Origin: Triticum aestivum
Lineage: Eukaryota > Streptophyta > Magnoliopsida > Poales > Poaceae
Length of the DNA: 64,000 nt
Assembly: GCF_018294505.1 (NCBI RefSeq)
Contig: NC_057809.1
Coordinates: forward strand, 419,047,485-419,111,484
Direction: 5' to 3'
Below, piece after piece: positions 54,081 to 64,000 of this stretch. The first letter of the stretch is position 1; the number at the start of each line of letters is the position of its first letter. A model generated the notes under the pieces. The model was not told the origin of the DNA, made no database searches, and saw only the letters and a program-made list of their open reading frames with translations. The translations under genes and the position numbers were made by a program.

Positions 54081-55381
54081 GTGGCATCATGAGCTAGGTT
54101 TATGCGTAGTTCTTCTTGCGCGAGTAGAACACAATTTGTTGTGGGCGTAGATGTTGTCAACTTTCTTGCCGCTACTAGTCTTATCTTGCTTCAACGGTAT
54201 TGTGGGATGAAGCGGCCCGGACCAACCTTACACGTACGCTTACGTGAGACCGGTTCCACCGACTAACATGCACTAGTTGCATAAGGTGGCTGGCGGGTGT
54301 CTGTCTCTCCTACTTTAGTTGGAGCGGATTCGATGAAAAGGGTCCTTATGAAGGTTAAATAGAAGTTGACAAATCACGTTGTGGCTTTCACGTAGGTAAG
54401 AAAACGTTCTTTCTAGAACCCTACTTCAGCCACGTAAAACTTGCAACAACAATTAGAGGACGTCTAACTTGTTTTTGCAGCAAGTGCTTTGTGATATGAT
54501 ATGGCCAAAGTCGTGATGAATGATGAATGATATATATGTGATGTATGAGTTCTTCATGATATTGTAATAGGAATCACGACTTGCATGTCGATGAGTATGG
54601 CAACCGGCAGGAGCCATAGGAGTTGTCTATATTTTTTGTATGACCTGCGTGTCATTGAGAAACGCCATGTAAATTACTTTACTTTATTGCTAAACGCGTT
54701 AGCCATAGTAGTAGAAGTAACAGTTGGTGAGCAACTTCATGGAGACACAATGATGGAGATCATGATGATGGAGATCATGGTGTCATGCCGGTGACAAGAT
54801 GATCATGGAGCCCCAAGATGGAGATCAAAGGAGCTATGTGATATTGGCCATATCATGTCACTATTATTATTTGATTGCATGTGATGTTTATCATGTTTTG
54901 CATCTTGTTTGCTTAGAATGACGATAGTAAATAAGATGATACCTCATAATAATTTCAAGAAAGTGTTCCCCCTAACTGTGCACCATTGCGACAGTTCATT
55001 GTTTCAATGCACCACGTGATGATCGGGTGTTTGATTCAAAACGTTCACATACAACGGGTGTAAGACAGATTTACACATGCAAACACTTAGGTTGACTTGA
55101 CGAGCCTAGCATGTGTATAGACATGGCCTCGGAACACAGAAGACCGAAAGGTCGAGCATGAGTCGTATAGAAGATACGATCAACATGAAGATGTTCACCG
55201 AGGTTGACTAGTCCGTCTCACGTGATGATCGAACACGGCCTAGTTGACTTGGATCATGTTATACTTAGATGACTAGAAGAGGGATGTATATCTAAGTGGG
55301 AGTTCATTGAATAATTTGATTAGATGAACTTAATTATCATGAACTTAGTCTAAAATCTTTACAATATGTCTTGTAGATCAA
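54081..55381 (+). other. A leader with primer site
   Basis: GTGGCATCATGAGCTAGG after the LTR, then 1.3 kb of untranslated leader. It has a stretch (about 54597-54790) absent from the B leader that includes tandem GATGATGGAGATCAT units. Confidence 0.85.
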
Positions 55382-56164
55382 ATGGCCAACGTAGTCCTCA
55401 ACTTCAACGCGTTCCTAGAGAAAACCAAGCTGAAAGACGATGGCAGCAACTATACGGACTGGGCCCGGAACCTGAGGATCATCCTCATAGCTGCCAAGAA
55501 AGATTATGTCCTACAGGCACCGCTAGGTGATCCACCTGTCCCACAGAACCAAGACGTTATGAACGCTTGGCAGACACGTGCCGATGACTACTCCCTCGTT
55601 CAGTGCGGCATGCTTTACAGCCTAGAGCCGGGGCTCCAAAAGCGTTTTGAGAGACATGGAGCATATGCAATGTTCGAAGAGCTGAAAATGGTTTTCCAAG
55701 CTCATGCCCGGGTCGAGAGATATGAAGTCTCCGACAAATTCTTCAGCTGTAAGATGGAGGAAAATAGTTCTGTCAGTGAGCACATACTCACTATGTCTGG
55801 GTTACACAACCGCTTGACTCAGCTGGGAGTTAATCTCCCGGATGATGCGGTCATTGACAGAATCCTCCAGTCGCTTCCACCAAGCTACAAGAGCTTTGTG
55901 ATGAACTTCAATATGCAGGGGATGGAAAAGACCATTCCTGAAGTATTTGCTATGCTGAAATCAGCAGAGGTAGAAGTCAAGAAGGAACATCAAGTGTTGA
56001 TGGTGAATAAAACCACTAAGTTCAAGAAGGGCAAGGGTAAAAAGAACTCCAAGAAGGACGGCAAGGAAGTTGCCGCGCCTGGCAAGAAAGCTGCCGGGAA
56101 GAAGCCAAAGAATGGACCCAAGCCCGAGACTGAGTGCTTTTATTGCAAGGGAAGTGGTCACTAG
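55382..56164 (+). pseudogene. gag: A gag, ending in a nonsense codon
   Basis: 260 codons, MANVVLNFNAFLEKTKLKDD to CFYCKGSGH, then TAG at 56162-56164 exactly where B encodes the Trp of the zinc knuckle. The change is a single G-to-A. The downstream polyprotein stays in the same frame. Confidence 0.93.
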
Positions 56165-59100
56165 AAGCGGAACTGCCCCAAATACTTAGTGGACAAGAAG
56201 GCCGGCAAAACAAAAGGTATATATGATATACATGTAATTGATGTGTACCTTACTAGTACCCGTAGTAGCTCCTGTGTATTTGATACCGGTGCAATTGCTC
56301 ACATTTGTAACTCAAAGAAGGGGCTGCGGAATAAGCGGAGACTGGCAAAGGACGAGGTGACGATGCGCATCGGAAATGGTTCCAAGGTCAATGTGATCGC
56401 CGTCGGCACGCTACCTCTATATTTACCTTCGGGATTAGTTTTAAACCTTAATAATTGTTATTTAGTGCCAGCTTTGAGCATGAACATTGTATCGGGATCT
56501 CGTTTAATACGAGATGGCTACTCATTTAAATCCGAGAATAATGGTTGTTCTATTTATATGAGAGATATGTTTTATGGTCATGCTCCTATGGTGAAAGGTT
56601 TATTCTTAATGAATCTCGAGCGTAATGCTACACATATTCATAGTGTGAGTACCAAAAGATGTAAAGTTGATAATGATAGTCCCACATACTTGTGGCACTG
56701 CCGCCTTGGTCACATAGGTGTCAAACGCATGAAGAAGCTCCACGAAGATGGACTTTTAGAGTCTCTTGATTACGAATCATTTGACACGTGCGAACCATGC
56801 CTCATGGGTAAGATGACCAAGACTCCGTTCTCAGGAACAATGGAGCGAGCAACCAACTTATTGGAAATCATACATACTAATGTGTGCGGTCCAATGAGTG
56901 TTGAGGCTCGCGGTGGCTATCGTTATGTTATCACCCTCACTGATGATTTGAGTAGATATGGGTATGTCTACTTAATGAAACACAAGTCTGAAACCTTTGA
57001 AAAGTTCAAGGAATTTCAGAGTGAGGTTGAGAATCAACGTGACAGAAAAATCAAGTTTCTACGATCAGATCGTGGAGGAGAATACTTGAGTCACGAATTT
57101 GGCACACACTTAAGAAAATGTGGAATAGTTTCACAACTCACGCCGCCTGGAACACCTCAGCGTAATGGTGTGTCCGAACGTCGTAATCGCACTCTATTAG
57201 ATATAGTACGATCTATGATGTCTCTTACCGATTTACCGCTATCTTTTTGGGGCTATGCTTTAGAGACTGCCACATTCACTTTAAATAGGGCTCCATCGAA
57301 ATCCGTTGAGACGACACCGTTTGAATTATGGTTTGGGAAGAAACCTAAGCTGTCGTTTCTAAAAGTTTGGGGATGCGATGCTTATGTCAAGAAACTTCAA
57401 CCTGAAAAGCTCGAACCCAAGTCGGAAAAATGCGTCTTCATAGGATACCCTAAAGAAACTGTTGGGTATACCTTCTACCTCAGATCCGAAGGCAAGATCT
57501 TTGTTGCCAAGAATGGATTCTTTCTAGAGAAAGAGTTTCTCTCGAAAGAAGTAAGTGGGAGGAAAGTAGAACTTGATGAAGTGTTACCTCTTGAACCGGA
57601 AAATGGCACAACTCAAGAAAATGTTCCTGAGGTGCCTGCACCAACTAGAGAGGAAGTTATTGATGATGATCAAGATACTTCTGATCAAGCTCCTACTGAA
57701 ATTCGAAGGTCCACAAGGACACGTTCCGCACCAGAGTGGTACGGCAACCCTGTCTTGGAAATCATGTTGTTAGACAACGGTGAACCTTCGAACTATGAAG
57801 AAGCGATGGCGGGCCCGGATTCCGACAAATGGCTAGAAGCCATGAAATCCGAGATAGGATCCATGTATGAAAACGAAGTATGGACTTTGACTGACTTGCC
57901 CGTTGAACGGCGAGCCATAGAAAATAAATGGATCTTTAAGAAGAAGACAGACGCGGATGGTAATGTGACCATCTATAAAGCTAGGCTTGTCGCTAAGGGT
58001 TATCGACAAGTTCAAGGGGTTGACTACGATGAGACTTTCTCACCGGTAGCGAAGCTAAAGTCCGTCCGAATCATGTTAGCAATTGCCGCATTCTACGATT
58101 ATGAGATATGGCAAATGGACGTCAAAACGGCATTCCTTAATGGTTTCCTTAAGGAAGAATTGTATATGATGCAGCCGGAAGGTTTTGTCGATCCTAAGAA
58201 TGCTAACAAGGTGTGCAAGCTCCAACGCTCGATTTATGGGCTGGTGCAAGCATCTCGGAGTTGGAACATTCGCTTTGATGAGATGATCAAAGCGTTTGGG
58301 TTTACGCAGACTTATGGAGAAGCCTGCGTTTACAAGAAAGTGAGTGGGAGCTCTGTAGCATTTCTCATACTATATGTAGATGACATACTTTTGATGGGAA
58401 ATGATATAGAACTCTTGGACAGCATCAAGGCCTACTTGAATAAGAGTTTTTCAATGAAGGACCTTGGAGAAGCTGCTTATATATTAGGCATCAAGATCTA
58501 TAGAGATAGATCAAGACGCCTCATAGGTCTTTCACAAAGCACATACCTTGATAAGATATTGAAGAAGTTCAATATGGATCAGTCTAAGAAGGGGTTCTTG
58601 CCTGTGTTGCAAGGTATGAAATTGAGCTCAGCTCAATGTCCGACCACGGCAGAAGATATAGAAGAGATGAGCGTCATCCCCTATGCCTCAGCCATAGGTT
58701 CTATTATGTATGCCATGCTGTGTACCAGACCTGATGTAAACCTTGCCGTAAGTTTGGTAGGAAGGTACCAAAGTAATCCCGGCAAGGAACACTGGACAGC
58801 GGTCAAGAATATCCTGAAGTACCTGAAAAGGACTAAGGAAATGTTTCTCGTTTATGGAGGTGACGAAGAGCTCGTCGTAAAGGGTTACGTCGACGCTAGC
58901 TTTGACACAGATCTGGATGACTCTAAGTCACAAACCGGATACGTGTATATTTTGAATGGTGGGGCAGTAAGCTGGTGCAGTTGCAAGCAGAGCGTCGTGG
59001 CGGGATCTACATGTGAAGCGGAGTACATGGCAGCCTCGGAGGCAGCGCATGAAGCAATTTGGGTGAAGGAGTTCATCACCGACCTAGGAGTCATACCCAA

Positions 59101-59356
59101 TGCGTCGGGGCCAATCAAACTCTTTTGTGACAACACTGGAGCTATTGCACTTGCCAAGGAGCCCAGGTTTCACAAGAAGACAAGGCACATCAAGCGTCGC
59201 TTCAACTCCATTCGTGAAAATGTTCAAGATGGAGACATAGAGATTTGTAAAGTACATACGGACCTGAATGTAGCAGATCCGTTGACTAAACCTCTCCCTA
59301 GGGCAAAACATGATCAACACCAGAATTCCATGGGTGTTCGATTCATCACAATGTAA
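56165..59356 (+). CDS. pol: A protease, integrase, RT and RNase H
   Basis: Open in one frame from the end of the knuckle (KRNCPKY) to TAA 59354-59356. Protease FDTGAIAH (about 56279), integrase zinc region HCRLGHIG, RSDRGGEY and SERRNRTLLD, RT with YVDDILLMG (about 58373-58399) and RNase H with GYVDASFDTD. The first integrase Asp is Asn here: codon AAT at 56879-56881 (HTNVCGPM) against GAT in B, again one G-to-A. The DDE triad is therefore broken, and the integrase should be inactive while RT and RNase H look sound. Confidence 0.95.
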   Translation, partial: KRNCPKYLVDKKAGKTKGIYDIHVIDVYLTSTRSSSCVFDTGAIAHICNSKKGLRNKRRLAKDEVTMRIGNGSKVNVIAVGTLPLYLPSGLVLNLNNCYLVPALSMNIVSGSRLIRDGYSFKSENNGCSIYMRDMFYGHAPMVKGLFLMNLERNATHIHSVSTKRCKVDNDSPTYLWHCRLGHIGVKRMKKLHEDGLLESLDYESFDTCEPCLMGKMTKTPFSGTMERATNLLEIIHTNVCGPMSVEARGGYRYVITLTDDLSRYGYVYLMKHKSETFEKFKEFQSEVENQRDRKIKFLRSDRGGEYLSHEFGTHLRKCGIVSQLTPPGTPQRNGVSERRNRTLLDIVRSMMSLTDLPLSFWGYALETATFTLNRAPSKSVETTPFELWFGKKPKLSFLKVWGCDAYVKKLQPEKLEPKSEKCVFIGYPKETVGYTFYLRSEGKIFVAKNGFFLEKEFLSKEVSGRKVELDEVLPLEPENGTTQENVPEVPAPTREEVIDDDQDTSDQAPTEIRRSTRTRSAPEWYGNPVLEIMLLDNGEPSNYEEAMAGPDSDKWLEAMKSEIGSMYENEVWTLTDLPVERRAIENKWIFKKKTDADGNVTIYKARLVAKGYRQVQGVDYDETFSPVAKLKSVRIMLAIAAFYDYEIWQMDVKTAFLNGFLKEELYMMQPEGFVDPKNANKVCKLQRSIYGLVQASRSWNIRFDEMIKAFGFTQTYGEACVYKKVSGSSVAFLILYVDDILLMGNDIELLDSIKAYLNKSFSMKDLGEAAYILGIKIYRDRSRRLIGLSQSTYLDKILKKFNMDQSKKGFLPVLQGMKLSSAQCPTTAEDIEEMSVIPYASAIGSIMYAMLCTRPDVNLAVSLVGRYQSNPGKEHWTAVKNILKYLKRTKEMFLVYGGDEELVVKGYVDASFDTDLDDSKSQTGYVYILNGGAVSWCSCKQSVVAGSTCEAEYMAASEAAHEAIWVKEFITDLGVIPNASGPIKLFCDNTGAIALAKEPRFHKKTRHIKRRFNSIRENVQDGDIEICKVHTDLNVADPLTKPLPRAKHDQHQNSMGVRFITM

Positions 59357-59387
59357 CTAGATTATTGACTCTAGTGCAAGTGGGAGA

Positions 59388-59398
59388 CTGTTGGAAAT
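59388..59398 (+). other. A polypurine tract
   Basis: AAGTGGGAGAC directly before the 3' LTR. Confidence 0.9.
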
Positions 59399-61122
59399 AT
59401 GCCCTAGAGGCAATAATAAAAGCATTATTATTATATTTCCTTGTTCATGATAATTGTCTTTATTCATGCTATAATTGTGTTATCCGGAAATCGTAATACA
59501 TGTGTGAATAATAGACACCAACATGTCCCTAGTAAGCCTCTAGTTGACTAGCTCGTTGATCAACAGATAGTCATGGTTTCCTGACTATGGACATTGGATG
59601 TCATTGATAACGAGATCACATCATTAGGAGAATGATGTGATGGACAAGACCCAATCCTAAACATAGCACAAGATCGTATAGTTCGTTTGCTAGAGTTTTC
59701 CAATGTCAAGTATCTTTTCCTTAGACCATGAGATCGTGTAACTCCCGAATACCGTAGGAGTGCTTTGGGTATACCAAACGTCACAACGTAACTGGGTGAC
59801 TATAAAGGTAGACTACGGGTATCTCCGAAAGTGTCTGTTGGGTTGACACGGATCAAGACTGGGATTTGTCACTCCGTATGACGGAGAGGTATCACTGGGC
59901 CCACTCGGTAATGCATCATCATAATGAGCTCAAAGTGACCAAGTGTCTGGTCACGGGATCATGCATTACGGTACGAGTAAAGTGACTTGCCGGTAACGAG
60001 ATTGAACGAGGTATTGGGATACCGACGATCGAATCTCGGGCAAGTAACATACCGCTTGACAAAGGGAATTGTATACGGGGTTGCTTGAATCCTCGACATC
60101 GTGGTTCATCCGATGAGATCATCGTGGAGCATGTGGGAGCCAACATGGGTATCCAGATCCCGCTGTTGGTTATTGACCGGAGAGTCGTCTCGGTCATGTC
60201 TGCATGTCTCCCGAACCCGTAGGGTCTACACACTTAAGGTTCGGTGATGCTAGGGTTGTAGGGATATGTATATGCAGTAACCCGAATGTTGTTCGGAGTC
60301 CCGTATGAGATCCCGGACGTCACGAGGAGTTCCGAAATGGTCCGGAGGTAAAGATTTATATATGGGAAGTCCTGTTTCGGCCATCAGGACAAGTTTCGGG
60401 GTCATCGGTATTGTATCGGGACCACCTGAAGGGTCCCGGGGGTCCACCGGATGGGGCCACCTGTCCCGGGGGGCCACATGGGCTGTAGGGGGTGCACCTT
60501 GGCCTACATGAGCCAAGGGCACCAGCCCCAAGAGGCCCATGCGCCTAGGGTTTCAAAGGGGAAGAGTCCAAGGAGGGGAAGGCACCTCCTAGGTGCCTTG
60601 GGGGGGGGGGGAGGGAAACCTCCCTTGGCCGCCGCTCCCCCTAGGAGATTGGATCTCCTAGGGCCGGCGCCCCCCCTTGGCCCTCCTATATATAGTGGGG
60701 GAAGGAGGGATTTTCATACACGCCTTTGGTTGCCTCCTTCTCCCTCTCCAACACCTCCTCCTCCTCGATAGTGCTTGGCGAAGCCCTGACGGAGTACTGC
60801 AGCTCCACCATCACCACGCCGTCGTGTTGCTGCTGGAGCCATCTTCCTCAACCTCTCCTTTCCCCTTGCTGGATCAAGAAGAAGGAGACGTTACGCTGAC
60901 CGTACGTGTGTTGAACACGGAGGTGCCGTCCGTTCGGCGCTAGGATCTTCGTTGATTTGGATCACGTCGTGTACGACTTCCTCATCCCCGTTCTTTGAAT
61001 GCTTCCGCGCGTGATCTACAAAGGTATGTAGATGCAATCCAATCACTCGTTGCTAGATGAACTCATAGATGGATCTTGGTGAAACCGTAGGAAAATTTTG
61101 TTTTCTGCAACGTTCCCCAACA
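59399..61122 (+). repeat. A 3' LTR
   Basis: 1724 bp, TGTTGGAAATATGCCC to CCCCAACA, followed by GGCAT. TATA box near 60688; hairpin cluster at about 60584-60663. Confidence 0.95.
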
Positions 61123-61127
61123 GGCAT
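61123..61127. repeat. Right target-site duplication of A (GGCAT)
   Basis: Partner of 43780-43784; LINE2 continues immediately. Confidence 0.95.
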
Positions 61128-61880
61128 ATGGCAAGACAGAAAGTCCTCCATCAACAAGATGTGACACTACTCCTGCAATTTGACCATCCTGTTTGGCGCA
61201 TTCAATCAAAGTAGCCAGCATGTCACGACAATGTTAAATAACATTGAAGACAGTGAGTCACCTTGATGTAATCCTTTTTTCGTCTGGAAGTAATGGCCTA
61301 CATCATCATTGACTTTGATAGCCACATTGCCTCCAGTAACGAAATTTTGGATCCACTCACGCCATTTATTAGAGAAACCTTTCATTCTCAGGGTCTGCTG
61401 TAGAAATGACCATTTGACTTTATCATATGCCTTTTCAAAGTCAATTTTCAATACTACCCCACTCATGTTCTTCCGGTGCATCTCGTGAACGGTCTCGTGA
61501 AGGATAACTACTTCATCGAGTATATTTCTTCCTTGCATGAAAGCCGTTTGGGATGGCCGAACAACATGGTCAGGAACCACATTGAGCCTATTAGTTGCTA
61601 CTTTGGTGAATATTTTGAAGCTGACATTAAGGAGGCATATCGGTCTGTATTGTTGGATTCGTACAGCCTCCTTTGTCTTGGGAAACAAAACAATCTCTCC
61701 AAAATTTAGCCTGGATAGGTCAAGTTGGCCGGCATGAAGATAATTGAACAACTCCATTAGGTCAGTCTTGATGACATCCCAGAAATTCTGATAGAACTCT
61801 GCGGGGAAGCCATCGGTCCTGGATATATTTGTTATGGTTGGGTGATCATCTTCTTTATGAAAAAACACCCTCGAAGGTCA
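61128..61880 (-). pseudogene. LINE2 ORF2, N-terminal half of RT
   Basis: Minus strand. DGFPAEFYQNFWD, LNFGEIVLFPKTKEAVRIQQ, YRPICLLNVSFKIFTKVATN, DHVVRPSQTAFMQGRNILDE, VVLKIDFEKAYDKVKWSFLQ and KKGLHQGDSLSSMLFNIVV are RT blocks 0-4. After a frame change near 61200 the sequence GLSVLPYA reaches the A insertion. Joined in order with 43784 downward this restores the continuity of one LINE. The upstream limit near 61880 is approximate. Confidence 0.85.
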
Positions 61881-62198
61881 GAACGCTCCCGTAATTCGTT
61901 TAGATACAGTATGATTAAAGGAGCAAGATGACAAACCGGTATGCTAAGGCTTGGGAAAGGACGACACTAGATCTGCAAGGGGAACCCATCTTCGAAGTGG
62001 AATGTTACGGGGTCCGTACACCATCACGGCCTCGTCTGCCAGGTCCATGAAATTGAGAAGCTCTTCATAGGAGACGGGTGCGAGTGGGAGTAAGTACTGC
62101 AAAAAATCGGATGGCAGCGTCTACGCAGGAGGAGCAGATCCGGGAGTGGATTACAATGTTTCCTCCCCATAGGTACACAGTATGATCTTGGCGGCTCT

Positions 62199-63161
62199 AT
62201 GAGGAACCCTAGGGATATATTGTTGCCACCATTGAACGCGATAACAACGTCAGGGGCATTGAACTGTTTGGTATGGAATTGTCGTGAGATTGTTGGGTCC
62301 TGGACAGCTTGTGACCTTGTGTCCCTCAATCAAGTGCATCATCCTCATTTTATCTTCTTATGTGAGACTACACAAAACAAAGAGAAAGTTCTGCGTCTCT
62401 GCAATCGTCTAGGCTTGAGAGGATTTTCTAGAGTTAGCAGTGGAGGGTTTAGTGAAGGCTTGGCCCTCTTCTAGGATGAGCGCTTGCACACTGAAATAAA
62501 AGCGATTAATGCAAGATACATTGATGCGTGTGTTGGCATTGTTTTGGGTATCACAACATGGAGATTAACTTGTGTGTATGGTGAGCCCAAGGTGAAAAAT
62601 AGACACTTTATGTGGGACACTCTTCGACTGTTGAAGGCAAATCAGATGTTCCATGGATAATAATGGGCGATTTCACTAATGCTCGTTGGCATTTTGAACA
62701 TTTTCATTTCACTCGTCGGGCAGAATGGAAAACGAAAACCATCAATTTTCACATTCCCCTAATAAATGGGTGTTTTTGAGGTTCTTTTTACGACCAGTTT
62801 CATGCCAGTATGGGGTCAAAGTATACAAAAATCACCACCTTGGAGCCGAGGCAGACAGAGGAACCTCTCGAACCTGGAATCCACTTTCCACTTGTCAATG
62901 GTGGCCTTTAGACATGTTCTTAGTGATTGTGTGATCACAAACTTGGGCTTTAAAGTTGCCCCTTTTACATATGATAATAAAAGGGACGGGAGAAATAATG
63001 TGAAGATGAGGCTTGAGCGGGTTGTTGTTGATGACAAGTGGAGATATATGTGTGTGGATGCATCAGTTCAACACATTGTATCTTATAGCTTGGATCATTG
63101 CGTGTTGTTGGTTCACTTCCTGGCCAAGCAGCTAGCCCAAAACAAGCGTAGATGCAAATAG
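62199..63161 (+). pseudogene. LINE3 AP-type endonuclease
   Basis: Motifs in order across three frames: LNCLVWNCREIVGSWTACDL and FIFLCETTQNKEK (62250-62390), ITTWRLTCVYGEPK (about 62550), VPWIIMGDFTNARW (about 62648-62690), LGFKVAPFTYDNKRDGRNN (about 62942) and SYSLDHCVLL (about 63084). These correspond to the N, E-T, Y-G-P, GDFN and S-D-H blocks of the L1 endonuclease, with some catalytic positions altered (GDFT for GDFN, SLDH for SDH). It nicks target DNA in intact LINEs. Confidence 0.75.
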
Positions 63162-64000
63162 TATGAACTCTTCTAGGAGAGAGCGCCTGACCTACATGAA
63201 CTTATTGGAAAAATATGGTTCGAAGTTGGAGATGAGTGTAACTGGGTGCTATCCAGGGATGCTTAGGGAATGTGATGGGGTTGCTGCAGGACTAGAGTAA
63301 GTGCAAGTTTGCGAACATCTCAAGAGATCTTGAATTGGTCCGGTCTAAGTTGAATAGTCTGCTACTAAGTGGGGCTGATAGCAAAGAGTCAAGAAAATCT
63401 TAGATAAGTTAGATGAGCTCCTATATAAAGAAGATATATGAAAACATTCTAGAGTCAGCTGGCTCAAATCTCAAAGAGGAGGACCTGAATACAAAGTTTT
63501 TTCATAGGAAAGCAGTGTGGTGTGCAAACAAAGAATAAGATTGAGAAACTGCATAAGACTGATGGTAGTTGTGTTTCTTCTTGGGCCGAGTTGGAGGACT
63601 TGGCCACACGGTTTTTTCAGGCATTGTTTAGTCGTGAACCCAACCTAAATCAAAATGAAATTGTGATTGTTTTTGAGAAAAAGGTCTCTGTGGATATGAA
63701 TGATGCTCGTGTAAAGAATTTTCTAACAAAGAAACATCTGATGCTCTCTTTGAAATTGGCCCACTTAAGGCTCCGGGTACAGTTGGGTTTCCTGTCGGGT
63801 TTTATCACATAAAATGAGGTATTATGAAAGAAGTCATCACATCACTTAAATTGTTCTTTGTAACAGGTAATATGCGAGCCAACATCAATCATCTTGCTAT
63901 TGTTCTTATTCCTAAGGTGGATCAGCCATCGAACCGAAGAGAATTCCGACCCATTATTTTGTGTACTGTGCTCTATAAGGTGATTGCAAAATGTTTAGCT
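63162..64000 (+). pseudogene. LINE3 linker and start of reverse transcriptase
   Basis: DLNTKFFHRKAVW (about 63482) and, in a second frame, NKIEKLHKTDGSCVSSWAEL and EDLATRFFQALFSREPN form the conserved linker. PLKAPGTVGFPVGFYH (about 63760) and MRANINHLAIVLIPKVDQPS, NRREFRPIILCTVLYKVIAK (63871-63995) are RT blocks 0-2. Runs off the window. Confidence 0.8.

Larger units (their letters stand above)
43785..61122 (+). mobile_element. BARE-1/Angela-type copia element A (holds B)
   Basis: TGTTGGAAATATGCCC to CCCCAACA, flanked by GGCAT. 5' LTR 43785-44639 plus 53206-54080 (split by B), leader, gag-pol 55382-59356, polypurine tract, 3' LTR 59399-61122. Without B it is about 8.77 kb, the normal size for this family. 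LTRs differ at roughly 29 sites by my count over 1.73 kb, so it is fairly young. Defects: a stop in the gag zinc knuckle and Asn replacing the first integrase catalytic Asp. Confidence 0.95.
61881..64000 (+). mobile_element. LINE3: 5' part of an L1-type LINE, cut by window end
   Basis: Plus-strand LINE adjoining the 5' side of the LINE2 fragment. About 320 bp with no clean frame (61881-62198, possibly ORF1 end or 5' UTR) are followed by the endonuclease, linker and first RT block. Stops and shifts throughout. Confidence 0.75.

Noticed and set aside
1..64000. Host protein-coding genes, rRNA, organellar DNA or CRISPR-like arrays
   Set aside because: All long frames belong to retroelement proteins or the gene carried by G; no rRNA or regular spacer-repeat array is visible.

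Overview
This window is plant nuclear DNA, almost certainly from a Triticeae grass (wheat, Aegilops, barley group). The main clue is two elements whose LTRs I recognise as the BARE-1/Angela/WIS copia family (LTR start TGTTGGAAATATGCCC, end CCCCAACA). Athila-like gypsy elements with TGATACGTCTCC LTR starts, Stowaway and Tourist-type MITEs and L1-type LINEs support this. I find no convincing host gene; nearly everything is nested transposable elements. Family names come from memory of these sequences, not from a search.

Layout. (1) 1-3714 is the 3' two thirds of a decayed copia element (C). Its last piece and 3' LTR lie far to the right (16989-17543 and 33235-34005), because two elements inserted into it. 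(2) 3715-16983 is a complete Tat/Retand-type Ty3/gypsy element (G), minus strand, with 511-bp LTRs and a perfect ACACT target-site duplication. Between its pol gene and 3' LTR it carries a plus-strand gene with its own TATA box, a 5' UTR intron and five coding exons (about 4479-8892). (3) 17544-33234 is an Athila-like element (S1, minus strand) inside the 3' LTR of C. A second, related element (S2, plus strand, 18544-26040) interrupts its 3' LTR. Both encode only gag and/or protease domains, with no reverse transcriptase. (4) 34006-37077 is the 3' part of a LINE (LINE1) split by an S-family solo LTR. (5) 37078-41990 holds unrecognised sequence, small DNA transposons and AT-rich transposon-like arms. 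(6) 41991-43784 plus 61128-61880 is a minus-strand LINE (LINE2), split inside the catalytic YADD motif of its reverse transcriptase by Angela-like element A (43785-61122, TSD GGCAT). The 5' LTR of A is in turn split by Angela-like element B (44640-53200, TSD GTTCG). (7) From about 61881 to the end runs a plus-strand LINE (LINE3: endonuclease and start of RT), cut by the window edge.

Nesting gives the order of events: LINEs and C first, then G and S1 in C, then S2 in S1; separately, A in LINE2, then B in A. Coding regions are damaged by in-frame stops (mostly transitions) and a few frameshifts. The freshest elements are G, A and B, whose hand-counted LTR differences are about 2 percent. The most notable object is the spliced antisense gene inside G.
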